This document shows positions 42,101-53,700 of a stretch of 64,000 bases of DNA, piece after piece. The notes below the pieces were generated by a model. It ran no database searches. It worked only from the letters and a program-made list of their open reading frames with translations, and was not told the origin of the DNA. The stretch comes from Glaciozyma antarctica PI12 (taxonomy: Eukaryota > Basidiomycota > Microbotryomycetes > Kriegeriales > Camptobasidiaceae): positions 1,852,183-1,916,182 of the forward strand of contig KZ627148.1 in NCBI GenBank assembly GCA_002917775.1. The letters are read 5' to 3'. The translations under genes and the position numbers were made by a program. Position 1 is the first letter of the stretch. Each line of letters starts with the position of its first letter.

Positions 42101-42932
42101 AAGATCTTGTACCCGACGTTCGCAGGTTGCGGGGGAGGTGGAGGTACGGCGAAAGCGTCGTCGGAGGTGGGAACGCGGAGCGAGAGACCGCGCTTCGTGT
42201 TGAAGGTCGTTCTTGGTGGAGCTAGACGAGAGCGGACTCAGCCAGCACTTGAACTCTCTGAGAGTATCACGCACCTGTTCCACCGCTGTTGAACGAACAG
42301 TCTCCGCCGAAGGTGCAGGTCGTCGGCTACAAGCGAGGTCATCAGCTCCCGCTTGCCCCTGCCGCTGCGGAACGCTAGCTCACCTTGATGTAGTCGTTCC
42401 CGATGAGAGTAAGGCATACTGCCATCACAATCAGACCCGACACGGCCAGCATCTGTGCGATAGTAGGGGAAGCCCAGGACCGCTTCCTGACCCTCGTCTC
42501 CTGTCCCTCGCTTCCCTGCCCGCGCTGCGATCCCTTTCCTCCGAACGTGATGCGCCGGATGGACCACTTCCTGAACCACGCCCCCAGCGTCCCACGGCCT
42601 CCCTTGCCCACCGTGTGCGTCGCAATGGACCAGAGAACGAGGGTACCGATTGTTACGATCCATAGGATGTAGGCGTACCGCCAGGTCGGGTAGGAGAGGG
42701 AGTGCGCCTGGATGTACGGGATGGTGAAGTAGTAGAGAAGGGAGGAGCTGTCGACGACGCCCTGAGTGTTGACGGCGATGGTGGCTGTCCGGGTCGCAGT
42801 AGCGCCAGGGAGGGAGCCGATAGAGGCGAAGGATAGGGTGGTCGCCGCCGTTCCTGCTGCTGTGACTGCTGCCCTCATCGACGCTGCTAATGGTGGCACG
42901 TAGGCCGTCGTGGCCATCACCGCCGCCGACAT
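39129..42932 (-). CDS. Ferric/cupric reductase, FRE family
   Basis: The N-terminus (MSAAVMATTAYVPPLAASM...) leads to a first helix, a loop with CTFGGDCSFNSGG and the ferric reductase transmembrane domain. Two bis-heme His pairs are visible with exact H-x13-H spacing: HRWSGRVIWAFSTAH and HIFLVLLFLSACVIH. The FAD site is SHPYTIVSID, the NADPH site is LIVSGGTGITFGMAVLEYAC, and the end carries ACGPTELNTLVRNLV and VSLVCEDFSF, TGA 39129. It moves electrons from cytosolic NADPH across the plasma membrane to reduce Fe(III) or Cu(II) for uptake. Two unusual disordered inserts occur: about 120 residues ahead of the FAD site (LSAKPES...to SILPPPG) and about 250 Ser/Pro/Glu-rich residues inside the NADPH domain before CGP. 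It is divergent from the DUF4211 gene with only 118 bp between starts. Confidence 0.9.
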
Positions 42933-43050
42933 CGAGTGAGTTGGGAGAGAGGTACAAAGCCGACTCGAAGAGGAGGCTGCTTCGACTTGCTCGCGGTTCG
43001 AAGCCCTCGCCTCTCTCACTTCGACTACTTCTGGGCGAGAAGCTTCTGGC

Positions 43051-45994
43051 ATGGACGACCTACGCCAAGGCACTCTCTCCCTCACAGCGGCCGGTCTTGC
43101 GCTGGGCGGCAGCCCGCCTCCTGCTTCGCCTTCATCCACAAAACGCCCGAAAGACGGTGGCGACCTCCGCACGCAGCCTCACCGGAGCGCCTACGACGGC
43201 AAGGATCGAATTAGGGAGGATCCAAACGGCAACATTAGCGGTGGAGAGGACGTTGAGGAGGGCGACGAGGAGCCGCCTCTCGAGCTGATAGTCAAGGGTC
43301 GGAGCGCTCTCGGCGAGTCGGTGGCGTCGGAGATGGGAGAGATGAGCGGAGACGAGGATGAGGACGGTCTGTCGGAGGAGCTGGAGCTTTTCTCTTCTGC
43401 AAAGAGGGCGCGGGCGGAGGGAGCTAACGCTGAGGCGTCGGGCTCAGGGACGAGGGTCGAGCTTGCGCGCGCCGTCGGGCCTGGAGGAGCTCGGAGGATC
43501 CAGCTCGAGATGGACGACGACTGGGGATCTCCCGTGGACGAGACTGAGGTCAACAGCCCCTCCAAGAACCTGCAACCACCTCTACCGCAACCCTCGACCT
43601 CAACCTCGACCTCTCCCCTTCCCCCGCTGCCCGCCGCATTCGCCGCTCCCTCTCGTCCCCAGGTTCGCTCTCCTCGCAAGAAGAACTTTTCCGTCATTGT
43701 CTACGTCTTTCCCAAGAAACGCCCTCAACGCCCCTTGAATCCCGTCGCGAAGCCCCCACCTTCCCCCGTCGACGCTGCGCCTACGATAGCCATGGACGAC
43801 AGCGAGGAGGAGCCGGTCATTCCCGCCAGCAAATATAAGCGGATGCGCATGTCGGCGAGCTCGAAGGCGAGGAGGACGATCGTGGAGAGCGACGAGGACG
43901 ACGAGTTGACGATTGTCCCCTCCAAGCCTCCCGCAAAGGTCCAGGGCAAGGGGAAGAAGGCCCCGGAGACTCTCGTTCTCTCCGATTCGAGCGACGAGGA
44001 TACTCTTCCACCCCCATCCCGCGCTAAAAGAGTCGCCCCTTCGAAACGTCGCAGCCTCGCCAAGTCCGCATCCGACTCTTCGGACGACCATTCTCCTCCT
44101 CCCAAACGCCGCTCCACGACCTCTTCTACCGTCAACAAGCGCCCGACTATCTCATCGAAGCGTGCCGTCGTCTTTGCCGACTCGGACTCGAGCGAAGACC
44201 TCCCCACCGCCAGTCAACTCACCTCCGCCAAACGTCGCACCCTCCCCTCGACCTCCAAAACGTCGAATCTCAAGCGCACCTTCGCTTCGTCCTCTCGATC
44301 TTCGCCCAAGAAGAGCATCAAGGCTTCGCTCGCGTCGCAGAAGAAGAAGCGTGGGGAGCGTCGGTCGTCGGACGAGGAGGAGAGCGAGAGCGACGACTTC
44401 ATCGTCGAGGATGACGAGATGCTCGGTAGTCGCTCGACGGGGAGGCGGGAGAGGCCCAAGACGCGCAAAAAGGTTGTGGCCAAGCGCGGGAAGGGGAAGG
44501 GGAGGGCGAGGGCGATTCGGTCGAGCGATGAGGATGATCTGGAGCTTTCGGGGAAGGAGACGGTCTTGACCGACCGCCTGCGCGTCTTTTCGCCGGTGAA
44601 CAAGAGCAAGTTTGAGCAGCTTCGTGCTTCGAGGTCTCGTACGTCTTCTCCCCTGCATTGATGGACCCGAACTGACGACCTTTCTCGCAGTGATCGCCGA
44701 GAAGCGCGAGAAGGCCGCGACGCAGAAGCGCAGCGGAGTAGTCGAATCCTCCGACAAAGCTCCCACCGCCTCCCGCGCCCTTCCTCGATACGCTGGAGGC
44801 CAGTCGTCCGAGTCGAGCGTCGACGATCCGGACGACGAGGACGACTCGACTTCGCAGGAGGACGATAACCTCGATGCCGACCTCGAGGGGTTCCTAGTCG
44901 AGGGAGAGGAGGACGACGATACGAAGAAGGTGGTCGAGAGGCACAGGGAGGAAGTGCGGGAGCGCGCTCAAGGCCTCAAATTCTTCCTGAAGGCGCGTTC
45001 TTCTCGGCGGCTCTCCGCTCTCGCGCAGGCATCGCTAACCCCCACTTCGCAGTCCTACCTCCAATACATCGTTCACGTCATTCTCTGCCCCGAAGTCGAC
45101 TGGCTGGAGGACGAGGCGTTCAAGACGGCGTTCCAAGCAGTGACGAAGGAGCGCAAGGGGTTGCTCTCGTCTCTCATCGGCTCGTCCGCCTGGAAAGTCA
45201 ACTTCAAGGCCGCCATCGACACGTACCCGCGCTTTGACATTCAAGACCTCTTCGGCTTCGACCGTGGATCTCCCTGCGGTATGTCGTTGCCCCTCTTCGA
45301 GTGCGAGACGGCTGCTGATGCGTTCGGTCCGCAGACGCCTGCTCTATGGGCGCCAGCCGAGCCTCGACTTTGAGCGGCGAGCTCCTGGTGCGTCTCCTAT
45401 CTCTCTTCGTTCTGTCTCCCGCTGACTAGCCGAATAGGGTGAGAAATACGACCCGAAGACCTTTGAGCCGATCAAGGACAGCGATCTCTCGAGTGAGGAT
45501 AGCGACTCGGATGGAGAGCCCCGGGCTCCTCCTCCTCGCCAGTTCAACCGTACGTTCCTCCCTCATTCTCTCCGAGCTCCCACTGACTTCTCCCAGTTGG
45601 CAAGCACTGCGCCGGTCGAGCCCAAGGTCCGTCCTCCCCCTCCTCCTTCCGCGCACTCAGCTGACTCCCTCCTGCGACGCGTAGTGTACCACGAGATCCA
45701 GCACTGGCCACATGAGATGTACGAAACGCTCCTCGGCCACGTGCGTCAGAGCATTCCGGACGTGCGCGCGCCGGTCGGGAGCAAGGAGGAGAGGAAGAAG
45801 GAGCGCAAGCGGTTGCTCGAGATTCATTCGGCTGAGGCGGAGCGGTGCTCGGTTCTGCTGGAGGAGAACACGGTCATTCCGAATGTACGTTTTCTCTTTT
45901 CAACGTTGGGGAGAGGAGGAGCTGACGAGATGAGCAGTTGGCGAAGGCGTTTTTGGATATGGTCTCGACGGCGAAGACGGAGTTCATTCGCTGA
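43051..45994 (+). CDS. Nuclear acidic/basic protein with C-terminal DUF4211 domain
   Basis: A first exon of about 530 codons is disordered and alternates acidic Ser-Asp-Glu clusters (VESDEDDELTIVPS, LSDSSDEDTLPPP, FADSDSSEDLPTASQ) with basic KKxK patches such as QKKKRGERRSSDEEESESDD. This suits a nuclear protein with many CK2-type sites. The FIVEDDEMLGS and later DLEGFLVEGEEDDD stretches announce the DUF4211 domain, which continues SYLQYIVHVILCPEVDWLED, AFQAVTKERKGLLSSLIGS, YHEIQHWPHEMYETLLGHV and ends LAKAFLDMVSTAKTEFIR, TGA 45992. DUF4211 proteins are fungal, nuclear and uncharacterised. Seven or so introns lie in the 3' half. It almost abuts the OTU gene (81 bp between facing stops). Confidence 0.78.
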
Positions 45995-46075
45995 AGAGGA
46001 TGCAGTGCGAAGACGATGAAGGAAGGAGGGATATCGTGCGGGGAAGGCGTGTGCGTTTGATATACTTTGCAGGTT

Positions 46076-47556
46076 TCAAGGTCGTAGGCTGTTGTAGTGC
46101 TGCACTCGAAAGCGAATCAGTTTCCGTCGTGCTCGGAGAGAGCTGAACGCACCTCGCCAAGACCATACATCTTGCGGTGATATCTGAAGAGCACCGAATT
46201 AGTTGGCTTAAGCGCGGAGGAGCGAAGGGAGGAACGCACGAGATGAGCATCGGTCCTCGACCTGCGGGGACGTCGTCGCCGACTTTGACCAGGTCGGTAC
46301 CCGCTTGGAGGATGTGGATCGGCGCGTTGAAGTGTTTTGAGAGCGCGAGGATCTGCGGGAGGAAGCGTGAGGAGCTCAGCAAACGGAGCGAGGCCAGGAC
46401 GTACCTCGGGTTGGCCTCCCCATTCTGCTGTTCGTTCCACCATGTCACAATACCGTGCGTACTCCTCTAAAGTAGGAGAGCGTCAGTTCGCAGCTGGTGA
46501 GAAGCTGCAGGAGGGGAACGCACCTGGATTCATGATCCCGTCCCCAACGTCGTCGTCGCTCGTCAAAAAAGGGAGAAACTCGTCCGGGTGGGAACGCATG
46601 TAGTTGGCGGCAGATGATCGCATCGTTTCGTAGTTCTCCTCTTCCGACTGCGAGAGTGGGGGCGTCAACGCAGCTCTCGCTGGAAAGGGGGAGACTTAGC
46701 TTACGGCGAGGGAGAGACCGAGGAAGTTCGCCTGGTCAGCGACGGCGCTGTATAGACTGCCCAGTCGTAGTATTAGCTCCTCCGCACTCCTTCCAGCAGT
46801 CGCACGAGCTCACCAATGCCCATCCGGCTCAATCTCCTTGACGTGCACCCCCAGCTTCGCGCACCCGTCATCAATCGCTTTCCGCTCCTCCTGAATCGAC
46901 TGGTCGTTCTCTGCCTCCACTTCCGCTTGTGCCGAGCTGCGTAGGAAGTCGAACCGCGAGGACTTCTTCAGCTGGAGAGAGAGGCGAGGTCAACACGCAG
47001 CTTTTTGCGTCGGAGAGGGACGTCGCACCTTCCGTGCTTGCTGCCGCGAGACCTTCTTCTCCACGACCACTGCGCCCTCGTTTCCTGAGATCCGAAGCTT
47101 GTCCTTGAGGTTGAGCTTGAGCTCGCTCAGCTTATCCTTTGTACTCCCTCCGCTGTCCCTCTCCGCTCCTCCTCGTCCGAACGTGGCGTCCTCGATGTGC
47201 ACCGCTCCACCAATGAACGAAGGAGCTTCCACCCTCTGCGAGTCCTGCGCCTCGAGCTGCTCCAGCAACTGGTCCGCCAGATCCAGCACCTCGGCCTCCT
47301 CTCCTCCCGCAGCGCCGCCTGCGTCAATGACAGCGAGCTCTGCCGCCTTGGCCTGCGCGACTTGGCCGACGAGCGTCTTCTTGGGTTTCGGCTTGGGCTT
47401 GCGCGCTGGCTTGAGTTTGGTGCGGGAGAGGAGCGGGTTGGGAGGAGGTGGGGAGGGTGCGGCAGCGGGAGCGGAGAGGGCGGACGCGACTGTGGTGAGA
47501 ACGGTCTTGTTGGTTTCGTGAGTTTCGAGTAGAGCGGAGGGGTGTGCTGGTGGCAT
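46076..47556 (-). CDS. OTU-domain cysteine protease, OTUD6/Otu2-like
   Basis: The N-terminal half is coiled and charged: MPPAHPSALLETHETNKTVL, a KPARKPKPKPKKTLVGQVAQ patch, and a helical KLSELKLNLKDKLRISGNEG to VVEKKVSRQQARK. The OTU domain reads LGVKVKEIEPDGHCLYSAVA (catalytic Asp and Cys in DGHCLY), MRSSAANYMRSHPDEFLPFL, YARYCDMVERTAEWGGQPEI and LALSKHFNAPIHILQAG. It ends with the catalytic His in HYNSLRP, TGA 46076. This matches OTUD6B and yeast Otu2, deubiquitinases tied to 40S ribosome and initiation-factor control. Length is close to the family norm. Introns are short and canonical. It is divergent from the P450 gene with 438 bp between starts. Confidence 0.9.
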
Positions 47557-47994
47557 TCTTTCAACGAGGACGCAGGAGGAGGGAGAGCTGAAACAGCTTG
47601 TTCAGTGTTCAGCTCCGAGGAGTCTCTCCGTCGCGACTTCTTCTTTCCTCTGCTCTCTCTACGCGTTACGATCGCGTTCAAGCTCGCCCCTCGTTTTGCG
47701 GCCTCGACAAGACGCGCGCCCAGGGGGGAGAAACGTTCGCCCGCTCCTCTCATCTTTGACCCAGAGCGCCGCCCGGCCGCCACGAGACGACGGACTCTCC
47801 GCGAGAAACGGGGCCTCCGTCCTCCCTAGGCGCAGGACTCCGTCGTTTTACGCCGAATCCCCCACGCCGGACTATAGTCTTAGCTAGCTACTACCCCGAT
47901 CCAGACAAATCCAGCTCCTCCAGAGTCCCCAGAGCTTTAAAAGTTTGTCGAAGCTCTCCTGCTTCTCCAGGTTCCCCACACTCAAGACCCAACT
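47557..47994. promoter_or_regulatory. Divergent promoter of the OTU protease and the CYP53-like P450
   Basis: The 438-bp gap has tagtcttagctagctact at about 47874-47891, a locally AT-richer spot, followed by a pyrimidine-rich leader (ctctcctgcttctccaggttcccc) before the P450 ATG. No gene is visible. P450s of this family are often induced by aromatic acids, so this gap may carry the control sites, though I cannot point to one. Confidence 0.35.
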
Positions 47995-50202
47995 ATGTCG
48001 TCCTTCCTTGCCGAGCTTCCCAACGACCCATACTTCCTCTACTACGTCGCAGCCGCTCCCTTTGCTGCCGTCGCCGCCTACTTCGTCCTCCCCTTCCTCG
48101 CCAACACCGCTCTCCTCAAGTACCCCGGCCCTCTCTCTGCCAAGTTCACCCGCCTCTATCTCGCCAAGCAGTCGCGCAATGGTGTTCGTAGTATGGCTGT
48201 TCACGAGGAGCACCTGAAGCATGGTCAGTCGGCGTCCCGTGGTCACTTGGAGGGAGAGTGGAGCTGACTCCCTTGGCCGCAGGAACCTTTGTGCGGATTG
48301 GACCCAACGAGAGTGCGTACAAGTCTGGTGTTTCCATTCGCCTGGTGAGATCCTAACCTGCGTTACTTGCTCGTCCAGTCTCCATCGCCGACCCCCGGGC
48401 TCTCCCCATCGTCTACGCTCACGGAAACGGCTCCACCAAGTCAGGTTCGTCCTCGGCCACATTTTCTTCCGGTTCCAGCGCTTGGCTGACCGTCCTTGTC
48501 CTCGCAGACTTCTACGACGCCTTCGTCAGCATCTTCCGCGGACTGTTCAACACGCGCGACCGCGCCGAGCACACTCGCAAGCGCAAGATCGTCTCGCACA
48601 CCTTCTCCCCCAAGTCGGTTCGCGAGTTCGAGCCCTACATCTCTGGCACCGTTCGCACGCTCCTCAACAAGTGGGACGCGCTCGCCGATAGGGCCGCCAA
48701 GGATGGCAGCGGAGGAGTCATGAAGGGCTACGCCGTGATGGAGGTCCTCGACTGGCTCAACGCTCTTGCTTTCGAGTGCGTCCTTTGTCCTCATGCTGCG
48801 AGATTTCGGCTAATCTAGTTCCTCGGCCAGCATTATTGGCGACCTCGCTTTCGGATCTACCTTTGGAATGCTGGAGCGTGACGGAGCCGACATCGTCGCG
48901 ATTACCACGGAGAGCGGAGAGGTCATTCACAGTGCGTTCTCCCCCTTCTCAGCTACGCCGATTACTAACGAAGCTCGCTCGCAGGTGCTGCCGTCAAGAT
49001 CCTCAACGAGCGAGGAGAGTTCTCCTCTACCCAGGGAGCTCTTCCCCCGTGGATCCGCCCTTACACCAAGTACTTTGACCCCTGGTTCGCTCGAGGATCC
49101 GCCTCTGTCACCAACCTCGCCGGAGTGAGTTCTTCTCTCCACACTTGGTGACGAGAGCTCTTTGCTAATGCCAGGCTACAGATCGCTCGCAACCGTGTCA
49201 ACGCTCGTATCGCTGAGGGATCCGGAGACCGCAAGGACATTCTCTCTCACCTCCTCGCTGCCAAGGACGACGCTGGAAAGACCATGCCCCTCGGAGAGCT
49301 TACCGCTGAGGGTGCGTTCTTCCTACACTGTACGGAAAGGTCAAGCTGACCTCTCGTCTGCTCTCTCAGCCCTCACCCAGCTCATCGCCGGATCCGACAC
49401 CACCTCCAACTCGTCCTGCGCCATCATGTTCTTCATCATTCGCAACCCTCGCGTCCACAAGAAGCTCGTCGCCGCTCTCGACGAGGCCTTCACCGCTCGC
49501 GGCATCGACGGCGTCATCGAGATTGAGGACGTGCGTGCCTTCCTCTCTTGCTTTTCGCATTCGCTAACTCGCGTTCACAGGCCAAGGAGATCCCCTACCT
49601 CCAAGCCTGCATCAACGAAGCTCTCCGTCGCCACTCCACTTCCGGCATGGGTCTCCCCCGCATCATGAGCGAGGACACCGAGGTCCTTGGACAAGTCTTC
49701 CCCGCCGGCACGATCCTCTCCGTTCCTTCTTACACGCTTCACCACCTCGAGAGCACTTGGACCGATCCCTTTGTCTACCGCCCCGAGCGCTGGCTTGAGG
49801 AGGGCTCCAAGGAGCTCGAGAAGTCGCTCAACTGTGCGTTTTCGCTTCCCTCCTTCTTTTGGATGCGCGGCTGACGATGAGATGCAGTGTTCTCGTACGG
49901 CCCTAGGTCTTGCGTCGGCCGCAACGTCGCCATGATGGAGCTCCTCATCTTCATGTCGACCCTCTTCTACCGCTGTACGTTCCCTCCCCTCCAGCCGCTC
50001 CCCAAACGTCGCTGAACTCTACGCCGCGCAGACGACTTCAAGCTCACCCCCGAGTTTGCGGACCGCGACGAGCTCGAGATCACGGAGGGCTTCCTCCGCA
50101 AGGTTCGTCTTCCTCTGTCGTTTGCTGTGGACGCCGTCGCTGATTCCTTACGAACAGCCTTCGGGATGCATGCTCGGAATCCGTCGTCGCGTTATCGAGT
50201 AA
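47995..50202 (+). CDS. Cytochrome P450, CYP53-like (benzoate 4-hydroxylase type)
   Basis: A membrane anchor (YYVAAAPFAAVAAYFVLPFL) precedes the P450 fold. Recognised parts are GTFVRIGPNEISIADPRALP, HTRKRKIVSHTFSPKSVREF, DIIGDLAFGSTFGMLERDGA, the I-helix LIAGSDTTSNSSCAIMFF, the ExxR in CINEALRRHSTSGMGLPR, and the haem loop LFSYGPRSCVGRNVAMMELL (F-x2-G-x-R-x-C-x-G). It ends RKPSGCMLGIRRRVIE, TAA at 50200. The overall sequence is of the CYP53/benzoate para-hydroxylase type, an ER enzyme that detoxifies benzoate and feeds the beta-ketoadipate pathway. The substrate is inferred from family likeness. Ten introns of about 50 nt follow the usual donor and branch rules. Confidence 0.87.
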
Positions 50203-50778
50203 AAAGCTCAATCCCTCGTTTTTGGAAGCGCCCCCTCCCACATCCCACTTGTACCTTTTGCAATCGCCATCCTTTCCCTGCAGCAGACGTCCTCGCTGTT
50301 GAGTTCCGAGAGATCCTTCCACTCCTTTGCGACGGAAGTGGGTGATGATTGTGCCAGTGCCGTCGTGGAAGGGTTTCCGCATACGGTTCACTGCTGCTGG
50401 GTATACTCTGAGCGAAGAAAGGATCGAGGAAGAGGAGCAAGCAGAGCGGGCGGAGTCGGTCACTCCTCGCTAAAAGAGGTAGACCTTCACCTGGCTTTTT
50501 CAGAGTCGTTTGAGTGGCTTTTTGTGTAGCTCTAGAAGCTGTTCTGCTTTCCTTTCACACCGGGTTGAGATCTCGAGAGACGGGCCCAGCGAAGGCGAAG
50601 GCCCTCGGGAAGGGTGTCAGCTCAGGAAAAAAAGTCGTTCGCTGCTTCTTTCTTCTCCTCCTCCCGTCGCTCGCTGCTCCCCTTCTTCCCCTTCTTCCTC
50701 TTCCCTCCTCTCCCCCAGCCTCGTTGTTGCACACGCGCACCATCAGGCCAATCCCCACTCCTTCCCTTTCAACTCTTC
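50203..50778 (+). promoter_or_regulatory. eEF3 promoter and CT-rich leader
   Basis: This 576-bp region precedes eEF3. From about 50641 to 50725 it is an almost pure pyrimidine tract (ttcttctcctcctcccgtcg and similar runs). Such CT blocks are common just upstream of very highly expressed fungal genes such as translation elongation factors. Frames on either strand here have no domain. Confidence 0.5.
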
Positions 50779-53700
50779 CCATGCCAACTGCCGTTCCTAC
50801 AATGTGCGTACTCTCGTTGGATCAAGTCGGAACGGACAGCCAGCTAACGACCTTGACCACAGGAGCACCTCCGAAGGCCCCGCTTCCGCTATCCTGCAAG
50901 ATCTCTACGCAGCCACCTCCGCTGCCCCTCGCGCTGCCGCCTCTTCCAACCTTGCCGAGTTTGTCCTCAAGACTGGCCTTCGCTCCCTCGCCATCTTTGG
51001 CATCCTCGAGGACCTCACCCGCGCGTCCAAGAGCAAGGATGCCAACGAGCGTGAGAGCGCCATGGTCGCGTTCGAGACGCTCTTCCGCAAGGTCGGCCTC
51101 GCCGGCGGAGCCGACCCCTTCTTCGTCCCCCTCCTCCCCATCATCCTCGACCGCTACCAGGAGTCCGGCAAGGCTGAGGTCATCAAGGACGCCGCAGAGA
51201 AGGCTGCCAAGCAGCTTGTTCGCCTTCCCCCGCCCGAGCTCGCCCCCAAGATCATCGAGGAGCTCTTCCTCGTTATCGAGGGAGGTGCCAAGTGGCGTTC
51301 CAAGGTCGGAGCTCTCGAGCTCCTCGCCACCTTCGCCACCACCGCCAAGGACCAGGTCGCCGAGAGCCTCGGTGACTACGTTCCCCGTCTCTCTGGAGCC
51401 ATGAGGGATACCAAGCCTGAGGTGAGTTTGACGTCGGGGCGAAATTTTGGTTCGAGCTGACTCCCTCCTCCTCCTCGTACAGATCTCCAAGGGCGCCTTC
51501 GAGACCGGAATCGCCCTCTGCCATGTCCTCACCAACCCCGACATCCAGCCCTTCGTCCCCGTCCTCGTCAAGTGCATGGCCGACCCCGGAACCGTCCCCG
51601 ACGCCATCAAGCGCCTCTCCTCCACCGTCTGGGTTCGCGAAGTCGATGGCCCCACCCTTGCCGTCGTCGCCCCCCTCCTCACCCGTGCTCTTGCCGAGCG
51701 AGGAACCGCCGTCCAGCGTCAGACCGTGAGTTTCTCCTCGCACGTGCGGCGGCGCCCAACGCGAACGAAAGCTGACGCTCGTCCTCTTTCCCAGGTCATC
51801 CTCATCTCCAACTTGTTCAAGCTTGTTCGCTCCTGCGACCTCGCCGCCCTACACGCCCCCGCCGTCCTCCCCGGAATCGCTCGCATCATCGAGTCGGCCG
51901 CCTTCCCCGAAATCCGCGCGTTCGCTCTCGAGTCCCAGACCGCCGTCCAGGCCGCCATCGAGGGTGCCGCCGTCCCTGCCATCGACCACTTGACCGAGGC
52001 TCTCGTCGACGAGAAGGCCGCGTTCAAGGAGATCGTCAGCATGATCCAGAAGGAGACGGGCGAGAAGCCCGACGACTTCTTCCAGGTCGCCCTCGCCAGC
52101 GTCTCCTACTCCATCTCTCAGATGGTTCGCAAGCGCGCCTTCGACGAGGCCCAGTGGAAGGGTACCTACGTCGGTCCTTACCTCCAGTCGTTCATCGGCA
52201 AGCCCATCGCCGACTCTATCTCGATTGAGCTCCGCAAGCGCTGGATGGAGATTGAGCGAGTACGTTTCCTTCTCACGTCGTCGTATCGAGCGCGAGCTGA
52301 CTTTCGATTCCCCAGTCGCCAGTCGCGATTCCAGGCCGAGACCCACGAGGAGGACGACGAGGAGGGCGAGCTCATCTGCGACCTTCCCTTCTCCCTCGCC
52401 TACGGAGGACTCCTCCTCCTCAACCACACGACCCTCAAGCTTCGTCGTGGCCACCGCTACGGAATGTGCGGAGCCAACGGATGCGGAAAGTCGAAAGTCC
52501 ATCAAGGCCATCAACCGCAAGCAGATCGACAACTTCCCCATGACGCTCAAGGCCGCCTACGTCGAGCACGATATCGAGGGAGACGAGAGCGGCATCACCG
52601 TCGTTCAGCTCATGTTGGACGAGGAGCGCATTCAGTGCGACGAGGACGAGGTTCGCGCTACCCTCCTCGAGCTCGGCTTCGAGCACGAGCGCCAGGACGT
52701 TGCCATCAACTCGCTTTCCGGAGGATGGAAGATGCGGTTAGTCTTCGTTTCTCTTCATGCCGCGAGCTTCGGGTGCTGATTCGTTCCTCGTCTCTCCAGC
52801 GTCGCCCTCTGCCGAGCCATGCTCATGAAGGTCGACCTCCTCCTCCTCGATGAGCCCACCAACCATCTCGATGTCCAGTCCGTCGCATGGCTCCAAACCT
52901 GTGCGTCCTCACTCTCCCGTTCGTCGACTTGCAGCTCGCTGACGTCGCGTTCCTCTCGCAGACCTCTGCGCCCAGACGCAGATCACCTCCATGATCGTGT
53001 CCCACGACTCTGGATTCCTCGACGCTGTCTGCACCAACATCGTCCACTACCAAAAGAAGCAGCTCGTCTACTACCAGGGAAACCTCGCCACGTTCGTCCT
53101 CGCATTTCTCCTCAACCGCTCGCGGTTCGCTCACCTTCGTCTTCCTCAACAGCTTCGTCGCGAAGACCCCTGCTGCCAAGTCCTACTACACCCTCTCCGC
53201 CTCCGTCATCAAGTTCACCTTCCCTCCTCCCGGTTCCCTCATGGGTGTTCGCTCCCAGACTCGCGCCATCCTCAAGATGACCAACTGCACCTACTCCTAC
53301 CCCGGCGCCAAGAAGCCTCAGCTCCTCGACGTCTCGTGCGCCGTCTCCCTCTCCTCCCGTGTCGGTATCGGTACGTCATCTCGCTTCCCTCCCTCCTCGT
53401 CGTCGTCGTTCTTCACGCTGACGCCCTCCTCGCAGTCGGTCCCAACGGAGCCGGAAAGTCGACCCTCATCAAGCTCCTCACCGGAGAGACCCTCCCCGAC
53501 ATCGGACGCGTTGAGAAGCACCCCAACCTCCGCGTCGCCTACGTCGCCCAGCACGCCTTCCATCACATCGAGGAGCACCTCGAGAAGACGGCGTCGCAGT
53601 ACATTCAGTGGCGTTACCAGGACGGACACGACAAGGAGCAGGCCGCCAAGGCGACTCGCGCCCTTACCCCCGACGAGCAGAAGCAGATGGACACTCCCAT

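Noticed and set aside
50822-51682. 286-codon minus-strand open frame
   Set aside because: Antisense to the eEF3 HEAT repeats, made of Gly/Glu/Asp runs only.
52470-52520. Programmed +1 frameshifting in eEF3
   Set aside because: No family member is known for it, there is no slippery site or stop-pause layout, and a tandem duplication explains the shift more simply.
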